From assembly GCF_003337735.1 (NCBI RefSeq), contig NZ_QPJY01000001.1:233650-297649 (forward strand): DNA of 64,000 nt, written 5' to 3'. A program made the position numbers and the translations under genes. How positions within the stretch are numbered: position 1 is the first letter of the stretch; every line of letters begins with the position of its first letter. This stretch comes from Thioalbus denitrificans (GTDB taxonomy: Bacteria; Pseudomonadota; Gammaproteobacteria; DSM-26407). Shown piece after piece: positions 34,963-44,281 of the stretch. The notes beneath the pieces were generated by a model. It saw only the letters and a list, made by a program, of their open reading frames with translations. It was not told the origin of the DNA and searched no databases.

Positions 34963-35074
34963 GTTGCCGGGGTCCGCTTGAAGGGGACGCCGGCCTCTCC
35001 TGGCCGGGGTTGACTTGTGGGCGGAGAGAGGGGGCGTGCGCTTGCCAGCGCCGCCCCGGCGTGGATGATGGGAT

Positions 35075-36559
35075 ATGCCTCTTCCGCAACAGCGAGACCG
35101 TCCCGTGGAGCCTGCCGCCCTTCCGCCCTCCCCCGCCGCCTGGCTCCGGCATGCGGCGCACCGCATGCCGGAGGCCCCGGCCCTGCACCACGGCCAGGAG
35201 GCCTGCAGCTACGCGGACCTGGAGGCACGTGTGGGCGCGCTGGAGCGGCGGCTCGCCGCGTGGAGCGCCGGCGCCGGCGGCGGCCTGGCGGTGCTCAGCC
35301 GGGATCGGCTGCTGACCGCCCTGCTCCTGCACGCCGCGCCGCGGGCCGGGCTGCATCTCCTGCCGCTCAACCCCGATCTGCCGGCGGCGCTGCTGGAGCG
35401 GCTCCTGCGCCTGGGCGGCGCCACCCGGGCGGTCAGCGACGGCCCCCCTGCGCCGGATGCACTGCCGACCCTGACCGGGGCGCAGCTGCTGAGCGCCGGG
35501 CCGGCGTCCGGAACGTTCGTGGCGGAACCGCTGGCGGTGGAGGCGATCCACCTGGTCATCGCCACCAGCGGCAGCAGCGGCGAGCCCAAGGCGGTTCCGC
35601 TCAGCGGCCTCAACCTGGCCGCCGCCGTGGCCGGCTCGCGCACGGTGCTGCCCCTGGGGCCCGGGGATGTCTGGCTCGCCTGCCTGCCCCTGTTCCATGT
35701 GGGCGGGGCGTCCATCCCCCTGCGGGCCGCGGCGGCGGGAGCCGCCGTGGTGCTGCATCAGCGGTTCGTGCCGGAGGCGGTGCTGGCCGACCTCCACGCG
35801 CGGGCCGTGACCCATCTCTCGCTGGTACCGGCCATGCTGGCACGGTTGCTGGAGGTGTCCGGCGGAGCGCCGCCCCGGGGGCTGCGCCACGTGCTGATGG
35901 GTGGGGCCGCGCTCCCCGGTCCGCTGGCCGAGCGGGCGCTGGCGGCCGGCTGGCCGCTCTGTGCCAGCTACGGCATGACCGAAGCGGCCTCGCAGGTGGC
36001 CACCCGCTGTGGGCTGCGCCCGGGCTGGCGGCCCGGGGACGTGGGATCGCCCCTGCCCGGGATGGAGGTGACGATAGTGCCCGAGCCGGGCGTGGCAACC
36101 ACAACCGGCGTGGGCCGGATCCGGGTGCGCGGCCCGGCCGTGATGGCAGGCTATGCCGGGGCCGGGCGGCCCACCGGCGCGGGAATCGAGGCGGGGTGGT
36201 TCGTTACCGGCGACCTGGGCAGCCTCGCGCCCGACGGCTCGCTCACGGTGCTGGGCCGGGCCGACGAGGTGGTGGTGACCGGTGGGGAGAATGTCCACCC
36301 GGCGCAGGTGGAGTCGGCCCTGTCGGGCTGCCCGGGGGTCGTGGAGGCGGCTGTCGTCGCGCTGGACGATCCGGTCTGGGGGGCGCGGCTGGTGGCCTTC
36401 GTCACCGGCGCGGCGGATCCCGGGGCGGTGCTGGAGTGGGCCCGCGCCCAACTCCCCTCCCCGTGGCGGCCGCGGGCGGTCCAGCGCCTCGGGGCGCTGC
36501 CGCGCAATGCCGCCGGCAAGCTCGACCGGGCGGAACTGCTGCGGCTGGCGGCGCAGTAA
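35075..36559 (+). CDS. menE: o-Succinylbenzoate-CoA ligase
   Basis: This AMP-forming acyl-CoA synthetase activates o-succinylbenzoate for naphthoate ring closure. The 494-residue protein has the P-loop-like ATSGSSGEPKAVPLS, the ATYGMTEA-type motif (CASYGMTEAASQV), GWFVTGDLG and the C-terminal catalytic PRNAAGKLDRAELL. The family alone is broad, but the presence of menC, menA, menB, menD and menF in the same window supports MenE. It stands alone on the plus strand, 112 bases after the cytochrome pair. A direct relative with other acid substrates cannot be excluded. Confidence 0.82.
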   Translation: MPLPQQRDRPVEPAALPPSPAAWLRHAAHRMPEAPALHHGQEACSYADLEARVGALERRLAAWSAGAGGGLAVLSRDRLLTALLLHAAPRAGLHLLPLNPDLPAALLERLLRLGGATRAVSDGPPAPDALPTLTGAQLLSAGPASGTFVAEPLAVEAIHLVIATSGSSGEPKAVPLSGLNLAAAVAGSRTVLPLGPGDVWLACLPLFHVGGASIPLRAAAAGAAVVLHQRFVPEAVLADLHARAVTHLSLVPAMLARLLEVSGGAPPRGLRHVLMGGAALPGPLAERALAAGWPLCASYGMTEAASQVATRCGLRPGWRPGDVGSPLPGMEVTIVPEPGVATTTGVGRIRVRGPAVMAGYAGAGRPTGAGIEAGWFVTGDLGSLAPDGSLTVLGRADEVVVTGGENVHPAQVESALSGCPGVVEAAVVALDDPVWGARLVAFVTGAADPGAVLEWARAQLPSPWRPRAVQRLGALPRNAAGKLDRAELLRLAAQ

Positions 36560-36847
36560 TCAGGGAGCCGCCGCCGACTTCCGGAAGTCCATCACCTTCA
36601 GCGTGCCGTTGAAGAACTGCACGCGGATCTCGGCGTCCTTGTCGCGCCACACCGCGGAGGTACCGGACAGGCCGCCGAGATTGAGGCTGGAGGACTCGGT
36701 GGGTTCGCCGAGCAGGGCGTAGACCTGCTGTTCGCTCATCCCGGCTTCCAGCTTGCTGAAGTTCTCCTGGGTCACCTTCGAGCAGGCGGCCAGCAGCCCG
36801 GCCAGCAGCAGGGCGGTGATCAGGGTGCGGACGGTGGACAGGCTCAT
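36560..36847 (-). CDS. Small lipoprotein with SmpA/BamE-like domain
   Basis: The 95-residue product has a lipoprotein signal with Cys22 (LAAC) and a short domain with the BamE/OmlA-like pattern KLEAGMSEQQVYALLGEPTE, then a beta-strand region (VWRDKDAEIRVQFFNGTLKVMDF). Such domains bind outer-membrane machinery or inhibitors in other proteins; the role here is unknown. It is convergent with menE, whose stop abuts its own. Confidence 0.85.
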   Translation of the reverse strand: MSLSTVRTLITALLLAGLLAACSKVTQENFSKLEAGMSEQQVYALLGEPTESSSLNLGGLSGTSAVWRDKDAEIRVQFFNGTLKVMDFRKSAAAP

Positions 36848-36915
36848 GGGCGTTCCTTGTCGGATTGGGATTCAGGCGAAAGTCTCGGCGGCTGTGTGCG
36901 TCCCTGCGCGGGCGC

Positions 36916-37572
36916 TCAGGCCAGGGCGCGGCGCAGGAAGTCCAGGGTGACCTGCCAGCCGTCCTCGGCGGCGGCGGCATCGAAGCGGGCGCTGCGCGGG
37001 TTCACGAAGCCGTGGCCGGCCGCGTAGCTCTTCACTTCCAGCGGCTTGCCGGCCTCGCTCATCAGGGCGCCGAAGCGCTCCATCTTCTCCGGCCAGGTCC
37101 GCTCCTGTTCGGCGAACACGGCCAGCACCGGGCCGTTCAGGGTGCGCAGGGACTCCAGGTCGTTGATGAGCCGGCAGTAGAACAGTACCGCGGCATCCAC
37201 CGTCTCCGGATCCAGGATCGCCGCCTGCAGGGCCTGGTGTCCGCCCAGGGACCAGCCCAGGACCGCCACCCGCGGACTGCCGGCCTTCAGCCGGGCCAGG
37301 GCGGTCATCAGCTTGCGATCCGCCACCTCCTGGTCCAGGTTGCGCATCATCTCGCCGGCTTCCTGGGCGTCGGTGGCGTTCTCGCCGTCGTAGAGGTCCA
37401 CGATCATCACCCGGTAGCCGGCCTCGGCGAGGCGCTCGGCCCAGTTGCGGTTGTAATCGAGCACCCCCCACCAGTCATGCAGGATCATGACGGCGGCCCT
37501 GGCATCCTCCGGACCGGCTATCTCGACGTTGAACGGGATACCGTTGTCGGTGGTCAAGGTCATGGCTTTCAT
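36916..37572 (-). CDS. Dienelactone-hydrolase-family alpha/beta hydrolase
   Basis: The 218-residue protein shows the dienelactone-hydrolase layout: ILHDWWGVLDYNRNWAERLAEAGY at the oxyanion region, a nucleophile elbow GWSLGG, and a late His (AAGHGFVN). The nucleophile is Ser rather than the Cys of true dienelactone hydrolases. The start was taken as the ATG at 37572 (MKAMTLTTDN). Its substrate is not evident, and I do not consider it a MenH without support. Confidence 0.85.
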   Translation of the reverse strand: MKAMTLTTDNGIPFNVEIAGPEDARAAVMILHDWWGVLDYNRNWAERLAEAGYRVMIVDLYDGENATDAQEAGEMMRNLDQEVADRKLMTALARLKAGSPRVAVLGWSLGGHQALQAAILDPETVDAAVLFYCRLINDLESLRTLNGPVLAVFAEQERTWPEKMERFGALMSEAGKPLEVKSYAAGHGFVNPRSARFDAAAAEDGWQVTLDFLRRALA

Positions 37573-37832
37573 CAGGCGAAGATCCTTCCCATGGCTCCAT
37601 TCCGGCGACGGGCGACAGTATCGCACAAGGTCGCGGAAAGGAAATACCGCCCGCCGGTGCCTGGGCGGTTGCGGATGGCGCCCTTCCCCGACCGGGCCGC
37701 TGCGCCTATCATCCGGGAAAAAGCGGTGGCGGACAGGCGTGTTCCGGTGGCGACACCGTCGCGGCACGCCGCATTCGACGGCGGCGCTCCATCCATGTGG
37801 CGTCGGCAGGACAATGGGGAGGGGAGCAGGGA

Positions 37833-38600
37833 ATGAACAGGCCAATAGTCCTGGTGGGGGTCGGCGAGATGGGCGGCGTATTCGCACGGGGTTTCCTGCG
37901 TGCCGGGCACCCGGTCTTCCCCGTCACCCGCGCCATGGATCTGAATGCCGCGGCGATGGCGGTCCATGATCCGGTCCTGGTGCTGGTGGCGGTGGCCGAG
38001 GCGGATCTCCATCCGGTCCTCGCCGAGTTGCCCGAGACCTGGCGCGATCGGGTTGCGCTGCTGCAGAACGAGCTCCTGCCGCGGGACTGGCGGCGCCATG
38101 GACTGGAGCACCCAACCGTCATCTCGGTCTGGTTCGAGAAGAAGCGGGGCCGGGAAGTCAAGGTGATCCTCCCCTCCCCCGCCCACGGTCCCGGAGCCGG
38201 GTTGCTGGCCACGGCGCTGGAGCGGCTGGACATCCCCGCCCGGGTGCTGGACAGCGAGGCCGAGCTGCTCGAGGAGCTGGTGCTGAAGAACCTCTACATC
38301 CTCGTTTCCAACATCTGCGGTCTCGCCGTGGGCGGAACGGTGGGAGAGCTGTGGCAGGCGCACCGGGGGCTGGCGCTGGAGGTGGCCGCCGACGTGCTGG
38401 CGCTGCAGGAGCACCTCACCGGCCATGGGCTCGACCATGAGCGCCTGGTGGCGGGGCTGGCCCAGGCCTTCGCCGCCGATGCCTCGCACCAGTGCCAGGG
38501 CCGCAGCGCGCCGCAGCGCCTGCAACGCGCCCTGGAGCAGGCGGATGCCGCCGGGCTCGCCGTGCCCGCGCTGCGCCGGATCCGGGCGGAGACCGCCTGA
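37833..38600 (+). CDS. Rossmann-fold protein resembling ketopantoate reductase
   Basis: The 255-residue product has the N-terminal nucleotide motif VGVGEMGGVFARGFLRAGHPV and a helical C-terminal part (LVLKNLYILVSNICG). The general shape resembles the ketopantoate reductase (PanE) and 6-phosphogluconate dehydrogenase superfamily. The usual PanE glycine signature continues as GxGxMG, but catalytic residues are not evident, so no reaction is assigned. The ATG at 37833 follows GGGGAGCAGGGA. Confidence 0.75.
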   Translation: MNRPIVLVGVGEMGGVFARGFLRAGHPVFPVTRAMDLNAAAMAVHDPVLVLVAVAEADLHPVLAELPETWRDRVALLQNELLPRDWRRHGLEHPTVISVWFEKKRGREVKVILPSPAHGPGAGLLATALERLDIPARVLDSEAELLEELVLKNLYILVSNICGLAVGGTVGELWQAHRGLALEVAADVLALQEHLTGHGLDHERLVAGLAQAFAADASHQCQGRSAPQRLQRALEQADAAGLAVPALRRIRAETA

Positions 38601-38680
38601 CCGGGAGTTGCCGGAGCCCGGGCGGGCGACGGATGAGGCTGGTATCATCCGCGCTCCCGCGATCACCGGAACCGACCGTC

Positions 38681-39550
38681 ATGAACGAGAGCGACAGCCG
38701 CCAGCGTTTCCTGCTCGAACGCACCCAGGTCCGTGGCGAACTGGTGAGCCTGGACGCCACCCTGCGCGCGGTCCTGGAGCGCCACCCCTACCCGCCCGCC
38801 GTGGCCGGCCTGCTCGGCGAGGCCCTGGCGGCCGCCGCGCTGCTGGCCTCAACCATCAAGTTCGAGGGGGCATTGACCCTCCAGGTGCAGGGCGGCGCGC
38901 CGGTGAGCCTGCTGCTGGCCCAGTGCACCAGTCAGGGCGGGCTGCGGGGGCTGGCCCGCTGGCATGGCGAGGCGCCCACCGAACTGCCGCCCCGCTGGCT
39001 GGGCGATGCGACCCTGACCCTGACCATCGATCAGCCCCGGACCGGCGAGCGCTACCAGGGCATCGTGGCGGTTGCAGGCGGCGATCTCTCCGCGGCGCTG
39101 GAGAGCTACTTCCGGCAGTCGGAGCAGCTCCCCACCCGCGTCTGGCTCGCCAGCAACGAGACGCGTGCCGCGGGGCTGCTGCTGCAGCGCCTGCCGGGCA
39201 CGGAAGCGGATGCCGATGCCTGGGACCGGGCCGCGCAGCTGGCGGAAACGCTCACCCGCGGCGAGCTGCTGGAACTGCCGGGCTCGGAGGTCCGCCGACG
39301 GCTGTTCCACGAGGAGGATGTGCGGGTGTTCGAGCCCGAGCCGGTCAGCTTCCGCTGCGGCTGCTCCCGGGAGCGGGTGGCTGAAACCCTTGTCTCCCTC
39401 GGTCGGGAGGAGCTGCAGTCCATCCTCGCCGATACGGGCCGGGTGGAGGTCCACTGCGAGTTCTGCAACCACGGCTACCACTTCGACGCCGTGGACGTGG
39501 AGGCCCTGTTCGCTGGCGCCCAGGCCGCGGCGCCGACCACGAAACAGTAG
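38681..39550 (+). CDS. hslO: Hsp33, redox-regulated chaperone
   Basis: Hsp33 binds unfolding proteins after oxidation of its zinc-bound cysteines. The 289-residue protein has the C-terminal zinc site C226-x-C228 and C259-x2-C262 (CGCS and CEFC). The N-terminal domain shows STIKFEGALTLQVQGG, typical of the family. The length matches E. coli HslO. It is one gene after the ketopantoate-reductase-like gene, same strand. Confidence 0.96.
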   Translation: MNESDSRQRFLLERTQVRGELVSLDATLRAVLERHPYPPAVAGLLGEALAAAALLASTIKFEGALTLQVQGGAPVSLLLAQCTSQGGLRGLARWHGEAPTELPPRWLGDATLTLTIDQPRTGERYQGIVAVAGGDLSAALESYFRQSEQLPTRVWLASNETRAAGLLLQRLPGTEADADAWDRAAQLAETLTRGELLELPGSEVRRRLFHEEDVRVFEPEPVSFRCGCSRERVAETLVSLGREELQSILADTGRVEVHCEFCNHGYHFDAVDVEALFAGAQAAAPTTKQ

Positions 39551-39650
39551 CCAATTTCGTTGAAAGGATGTCTTTATGTCCTGATTTGCGCCGATCCTCG
39601 GAAATAGCATCGCTGAGGCGCGCGCCCGGCGCGGTCGCCGCCAGATCCGC

Positions 39651-40721
39651 TCACAGCTGCTCCAGCAGGATCGCCGCGGCCTCGTCGGCGCCGGTGGGGC
39701 GGGGCGGGAGAGGCGCCGGCCGGGCCCACAGTTCCTCCAGCTCCGCGGCCAGCCCGCCGCCCGCCAGGGCCGCCTGCGGTATCTCCCGGCTGCGGCCGTG
39801 GGCCTCCAGCCAGGCCACCAGCTCCGGCTGCTCGGGCCAGCCATCCCGGTCCGCGTAGAGCACCGGCACGCCGGCGCAGGCGGCCTCCACGAAGATGCCG
39901 TAGCCCGGCTTGGTCACCAGGGCGTCGCAACTCGCCAGCAGATCGCTGAACGGCAGGTCGATGCTCTCCTGGGCCAGTCCCGCCGGCTGGGAATCGAGCC
40001 ATGCCGCCGGGGCCACCCAGCGGATGCCGGGCAATCGCGGCCAGCGCCGCAGCGACAGGGTGCCGGGCGTTCCGCCCAGGTTGACCAGGACCCAGCGCTC
40101 GCCTGCATCCAGCCCCAGGCGGCGACAGGTCTCCGCCTTGCGGTTGCCGCCGCTGGCCGCAATGGGGCCCACGCGCCGACGGCGGGGGAGATCCGCCATG
40201 GGCATGCTCGGGGTCGGCTGGATGAAGCACGCCGCACCCCGGTAGGCATTCCGCAACTGCGCCTCCACCACGTCGGCGCCGGGCCGGCCGCGGCAGTAGT
40301 GGGCGTAGATGTCCGCCCAGTTGAGGGAGCAGAGCGCCAGCGCGGGCGTGCCGGCGTGAGCCGCCGCGGCCAGTGGCAGGTGCCCCACGTTGCTGAGCAC
40401 CAGGTCCGGTCCCAGCGCGGCCAGGCGGGCCGCCTCGCGCTTCACGCTGACCATCCAGTCGCGATGCAGGGCCCGGTAGGCCGCGGCGCTGGCCTCCACG
40501 TCCACCGCCAGGGCGGAGCGCATGGCCATGCCGGGATCCGCGGCGCCGGGCTGGAGTTCGAAGGGTTCCGGCAGGCGCTGGCGGAGCAGGGCGGCCGGCA
40601 GTCTGCTCCAGACCGTGAGCCGCAGTGCCGGCAATCGCTCCCGCAGGGCATGGAGGACCGGCGCGGTCTGGGCCAGGTGGCCGTAGCCGTGGGCGGTGAT
40701 GCAGGCCAGGAGGTGGGGCAT
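39651..40721 (-). CDS. Predicted GT-B-fold glycosyltransferase, function unknown
   Basis: The 356-residue protein begins with HLLACITAHGYGHLAQTAPVL and ends with the acceptor/donor region seen in MurG-like enzymes (DALVTKPGYGIFVEAACAGVPVLYADRD). This is the GT-B layout, with a Gly-rich loop (NLGGTPGTLSL) in the middle. No substrate is implied by the neighbours (hslO, menC). It could act on a cell-wall or lipid sugar; this is not resolved. Confidence 0.75.
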   Translation of the reverse strand: MPHLLACITAHGYGHLAQTAPVLHALRERLPALRLTVWSRLPAALLRQRLPEPFELQPGAADPGMAMRSALAVDVEASAAAYRALHRDWMVSVKREAARLAALGPDLVLSNVGHLPLAAAAHAGTPALALCSLNWADIYAHYCRGRPGADVVEAQLRNAYRGAACFIQPTPSMPMADLPRRRRVGPIAASGGNRKAETCRRLGLDAGERWVLVNLGGTPGTLSLRRWPRLPGIRWVAPAAWLDSQPAGLAQESIDLPFSDLLASCDALVTKPGYGIFVEAACAGVPVLYADRDGWPEQPELVAWLEAHGRSREIPQAALAGGGLAAELEELWARPAPLPPRPTGADEAAAILLEQL

Positions 40722-40725
40722 GAAT

Positions 40726-40830
40726 CGGGTGATGGGTGAAGGGTGATGGGAGGTAGTTTACGATTGTTTTCCGTTTTCCGTTTTCCGTTTTCCGTTTTCC
40801 GTTTTCCGTTTTCCGGAATCACGGAATCGC
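40726..40830. repeat. Composite tandem-repeat element: GGGTGAT units, (TTTTCCG)7, GAATCACG
   Basis: GGGTGAT-type heptamers (40728-40750) are followed by seven perfect TTTTCCG units (40767-40815) and a GAATCACG-GAATCGCC remnant. The menC stop codon (TGA on the minus strand, bases 40819-40821) lies in the GAATCACG unit. The order and orientation match the element at 6167-6233 next to xthA. Confidence 0.93.
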
Positions 40831-41868
40831 CACCCCCAGTCCGGGGGCGGAGGGGAGGCTGAGCCAGCCGGCGGCGGGGGAGGGGGCGGGAGCCAGGTCA
40901 CGGGCGAACCAGGCGCCGGTGGCGAGGCCGTGGGCGCGGCGTGACGCCGGGTCCACGGCGGCGGCGAGCTGGGCCGCCGCCCAGGCGCCGACGGCGCTCT
41001 CCAGCGTGGTGGTGACCACGCATTCGCAGCCGGCGGCCCGGGCCTGCGCCGCCAGTGCCAGTGCCGGCCGCAGCCCGCCCAGGGTGGCGGGCTTCAGCAC
41101 CAGCCGCCGCACCGGGAGGGGGACCGGCGGCGTGCCGCCGGCCAGGGACTCGTCCAGGGCCAGGGGGAAGCCGGCGTCACCCTGCAGCCGGGCGAGCCGC
41201 TCCGGGTCCGGGTGCCGCAGCGGCTCCTCCAGCGATTCCACCGGCAGCGCCCGGCAGCCGGCGATGAAGGCCGCGGCCGCCGGCTCGTTCCAGGCGCCGT
41301 TGGCATCCAGCCGCAGGGTCGCGCCGGGGGGGAGTCCCGCGGCGATCCGTGCCAGGGCGGCCAGCTCCTCCGTCACCGGCGCCAGTCCCACCTTGAGCTT
41401 CAGGACCGTGAAGCCATGGCCGGCGGCGGCTGCCGCCCGGGCCCGCGCGCCGGCGTCCAGGGGGCCGAGGGCGGCGTTGACCCGCACCCGGTCGGGTGCG
41501 CCGGCGTCCAGCAGCCGGCGCAGCGGGAGCCCCGCGGTCTGCGCCTGCAGGTCGAGCAGGGCGGCTTCCAGCGCCGCGCGGGCCGCCGGAGGGCCGGCGG
41601 GGAGGGCGCTCAGCGCCTGCGGCGGCGTCTGGCCGGGCAGGGCGCGGGCAAGCAGCCGCAACGCCTGGCCGGCGCGTTCCGGGAGCTCGGTGCCCGCTTC
41701 CGGCAGGGGTGCGCAGTCGCCGAGTCCGGTCCGGTCGCGGGCGTCGATGAGCCGGACCAGCCAGCCGCTGCGGTGCCGGATCGCGCCCCGGGCGCTCCGC
41801 CATTCCCGCCGCAGGGGCAGGTGGTAGGGCAGCAGTTCGAAGCGGACGATGAGGGTGTCGGCGGGCAT
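40819..41868 (-). CDS. menC: o-Succinylbenzoate synthase
   Basis: This enolase-superfamily enzyme dehydrates SHCHC to o-succinylbenzoate in menaquinone synthesis. The protein has about 349 residues from the ATG at 41868; an ATG at 41877 is also possible. Expected residues are visible: the catalytic Lys pair in TVLKLKVG, the metal ligands in LRLDANGAW, ESLEEPLRH and LALDES, and a second Lys in LVLKPATLGG. Related epimerases share this fold, but the surrounding men genes favour MenC. The stop lies in a tandem repeat. Confidence 0.88.
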   Translation of the reverse strand: MPADTLIVRFELLPYHLPLRREWRSARGAIRHRSGWLVRLIDARDRTGLGDCAPLPEAGTELPERAGQALRLLARALPGQTPPQALSALPAGPPAARAALEAALLDLQAQTAGLPLRRLLDAGAPDRVRVNAALGPLDAGARARAAAAAGHGFTVLKLKVGLAPVTEELAALARIAAGLPPGATLRLDANGAWNEPAAAAFIAGCRALPVESLEEPLRHPDPERLARLQGDAGFPLALDESLAGGTPPVPLPVRRLVLKPATLGGLRPALALAAQARAAGCECVVTTTLESAVGAWAAAQLAAAVDPASRRAHGLATGAWFARDLAPAPSPAAGWLSLPSAPGLGVAIP

Positions 41869-41972
41869 GGAGCGCATTGTGGAGCGCCGCAACGGGGAGG
41901 GCAACGCATCCCGTCCGGGAGTCGGCCGGCCTATACTTTCTGACGGGTACGGCAATGTACAGGAGGTACGCC

Positions 41973-42359
41973 ATGCGACGCCGTCACTTCAACACCCTGC
42001 TGCTCGGAGCCCTGTTCGCCGGGACCCTCGGCGGTTGCGTTGGCGTCTACACCGGCCCGGGTCCCCGCTACCGGCCGCCGCCCCATGCGCCGGCCCACGG
42101 CTATCGCTACCGTTTCGACGACGGGCTGATCATCGTCTTCGACTCCGGGCTCGGGCTCTACATCGTCGACCGGCATCCCGGCTGGTACTGGTACGACGGA
42201 CATTTCTACCGTCGCCAGCGCGACCGCTGGGATTTCAGTCCGCGCTTCGACGGCCCCTGGCACCCGGTGCCCCATGACCGGCTGCCGCCCGGGCTGCGCC
42301 GGCGTTACCGGCGTGACGGGGATGGGCGTTACCGGGACGAGCGTGATCGGCGCAGGTAG
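41973..42359 (+). CDS. Tyr/Arg-rich small lipoprotein, hypothetical
   Basis: The 128-residue product starts at the ATG at 41973, six bases after a perfect AGGAGG. A lipobox (GTLGGCVGVY, Cys near residue 22) is followed by a tail rich in Tyr, Arg, His, Trp and Asp (for example WYWYDGHFYRRQRDRW). No family is recognised. It faces menC across a short gap and is convergent with the thioredoxin-like gene after it. Confidence 0.8.
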   Translation: MRRRHFNTLLLGALFAGTLGGCVGVYTGPGPRYRPPPHAPAHGYRYRFDDGLIIVFDSGLGLYIVDRHPGWYWYDGHFYRRQRDRWDFSPRFDGPWHPVPHDRLPPGLRRRYRRDGDGRYRDERDRRR

Positions 42360-42374
42360 GCGGGTGTCGGGAAC

Positions 42375-42956
42375 TCACTCCGGTCCCGGCTCGCGCAGGA
42401 GGGCCCTGAGCCCGGTTTCGATGGCCTCGGCCCGGGCGTCCCCGGCGTGGGTCTCGCCCACCAGGACGTGGCGGATGCGTCCGCCCTTGTCCACCAGGTA
42501 GAAGGCCGGCCAGTAGCGGTTGCCCAGGGCGCGCCAGTAGGCGAAATCGTTGTCCATCATCACCGGGTGGTGGAGGCCGAACTCGGCGATCTTGGCGCGG
42601 ACCCGCTCCGGGTCCTTCTCGTGTTCGAACTCGGGCGAGTGAATGCCCACCACCTGGAAGGGTTCTCCCCCGAGTTCCCGCTCCAGGCCCTTCAGCCACG
42701 GAAAGGAGCGGTAGCAGTTCCAGCAGCCGAAGGTCCATACGTCCAGCAGGACCACCTTCCCGCGCAGATCGGCGCGGGTCAGGGGCGGGGAGTTGAACCA
42801 GTCCGCGGGCGTGTCCCGGGTGAACTCCGGCAGCTGCCGCGGCGCATCGCCGGCGACGGTCGCGGCGGGGAGCGTGGCGGCCAGCATGGCGGCGGCCAGC
42901 CAGGCCGGCAGACGGCCGCTCCGCCGCGCAGTGGAGGACAGGTCGTGTTGTTCCAT
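42375..42956 (-). CDS. Thioredoxin-fold exported protein (TlpA/redoxin-like)
   Basis: The 193-residue product has an N-terminal signal segment (15-36) and a thioredoxin fold with the active site C78-W-N-C81 (WTFGCWNCYRSFPWL). The region GIHSPEFEHEKDPERVRAKI is typical of TlpA/DipZ-type periplasmic redoxins that reduce disulfides or cytochrome c apoproteins. The reductant is not seen nearby. The ATG at 42956 follows GGGAG. It is divergent from an MFS transporter. Confidence 0.9.
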   Translation of the reverse strand: MEQHDLSSTARRSGRLPAWLAAAMLAATLPAATVAGDAPRQLPEFTRDTPADWFNSPPLTRADLRGKVVLLDVWTFGCWNCYRSFPWLKGLERELGGEPFQVVGIHSPEFEHEKDPERVRAKIAEFGLHHPVMMDNDFAYWRALGNRYWPAFYLVDKGGRIRHVLVGETHAGDARAEAIETGLRALLREPGPE

Positions 42957-43072
42957 GAGGAGCTCCCGGTGAGAGTGGTCTGGCTGTGGAGGAGACCGGA
43001 GTTCGGGCCGCTGGCTTTCCGCCGGCGGGATTGCCCCCAGGCCCGGGGAGTGCAACGCTGGCGGCAACGTTC

Positions 43073-44281
43073 ATGAGTCCATCCCCATCCGAACCGCGGG
43101 AACCGCCTCCGCGCCACGCCCTGCCGGCGGGCATCTGGGTTCTCGGCTTCGGCTCGCTGTTCATGGACATCTCCTCGGAGCTGATCCACAGCCTGCTGCC
43201 GGTGTTCATGGCCACGGTGCTGGGCGCCGGGATGGCCACCATCGGGGTGGTGGAGGGCATGGCCGAGGCCGCGGCCGCCATCACCCGCGTCTTTTCGGGC
43301 ACCCTGAGCGACTACCTGGGCCGGCGCAAGTTCCTGCTGCTGCTCGGCTACGGGCTCGCCGCCTGCACCAAGCCCCTGTTTCCCCTGGCCACCTCCATCA
43401 CCACCGTGTTCACGGCCCGGTTCATCGACCGGGTGGGCAAGGGCATCCGCGGGGCGCCCCGCGATGCGCTGGTGGCCGACATCACGCCGCCGCGGCTGCG
43501 CGGTGCGGCCTACGGCCTGCGCCAGGCGCTCGACTCCGTCGGCGCCTTCCTCGGCCCGCTGCTGGCCCTGGCATTCATGGCCTGGTTCGCCGGGGACATC
43601 ACCGCGGTGCTGTGGGTGGGCGTGGTGCCGGCCTTCCTCGCCGTCACCCTGCTGGCCGTGGCGGTGCGCGAGCCGCAGCGGAAGCCCGCGGCGACGGGGC
43701 CGCGGCCCCCGTTCACCCTCACCGCGGCCCGGCGGCTGGAGCGGAGCTACTGGTGGGTGGTGGGACTGGGGGCGGTCTTCACCCTGGCCCGCTTCAGCGA
43801 GGCGTTCCTGGTGCTGCGGGCCGTGGACGCGGGGTTGGCGGTCGCCCGGGTGCCGCTGGTGATGGTGATCATGAGCGGGGTCTACGCCCTGGTCTCCTAT
43901 CCCGCGGGCGTGGCCGCCGACCGTCTCAGCCGGCGCACCCTGCTGCTGGCGGGGCTCGGGGCGCTGATCCTGGCCGACGGCGTGCTGGCCGCCGCGGCCA
44001 CTCCGGGGTGCGTGTTCGCCGGAGCGGCCCTCTGGGGCGTGCACATGGGTCTCACCCAGGGACTGTTCTCGAAGCTGGTGGCCGATACCGCGCCGGCCGA
44101 CCTGCGCGGGACCGCCTTCGGCCTGTTCAACCTGGTCGGTGGCGTGGCGCTGCTGCTGGCGAGCGTCATCGCGGGGATGCTCTGGAGCCTGCTCGGCCCC
44201 GCCGCCACCTTCCTGGCGGGAGCCGCCTTCGCCACGCTCGCGGGCGTGGGCTTGCTGGCCTACCGCGGGCCTGCCCGGTAG
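43073..44281 (+). CDS. MFS transporter
   Basis: The 402-residue membrane protein has about 11-12 hydrophobic helices and MFS sequence features (GTLSDYLGRRKFLLLLGYG between helices 2 and 3, and AARRLERSYWW in the central loop). The fold resembles the nitrate/nitrite or drug efflux branches but not NarK strongly enough to say. The start at 43073 follows TTC in a poor ribosome-site context, so the true start may differ. It converges with the rhomboid gene and overlaps its tail by about 20 bases. Confidence 0.88.
   Translation: MSPSPSEPREPPPRHALPAGIWVLGFGSLFMDISSELIHSLLPVFMATVLGAGMATIGVVEGMAEAAAAITRVFSGTLSDYLGRRKFLLLLGYGLAACTKPLFPLATSITTVFTARFIDRVGKGIRGAPRDALVADITPPRLRGAAYGLRQALDSVGAFLGPLLALAFMAWFAGDITAVLWVGVVPAFLAVTLLAVAVREPQRKPAATGPRPPFTLTAARRLERSYWWVVGLGAVFTLARFSEAFLVLRAVDAGLAVARVPLVMVIMSGVYALVSYPAGVAADRLSRRTLLLAGLGALILADGVLAAAATPGCVFAGAALWGVHMGLTQGLFSKLVADTAPADLRGTAFGLFNLVGGVALLLASVIAGMLWSLLGPAATFLAGAAFATLAGVGLLAYRGPAR

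Noticed and set aside
36916..37572. Alpha/beta hydrolase as a MenH candidate
   Set aside because: The sequence follows the dienelactone-hydrolase pattern rather than MenH, and it is not in the men run.
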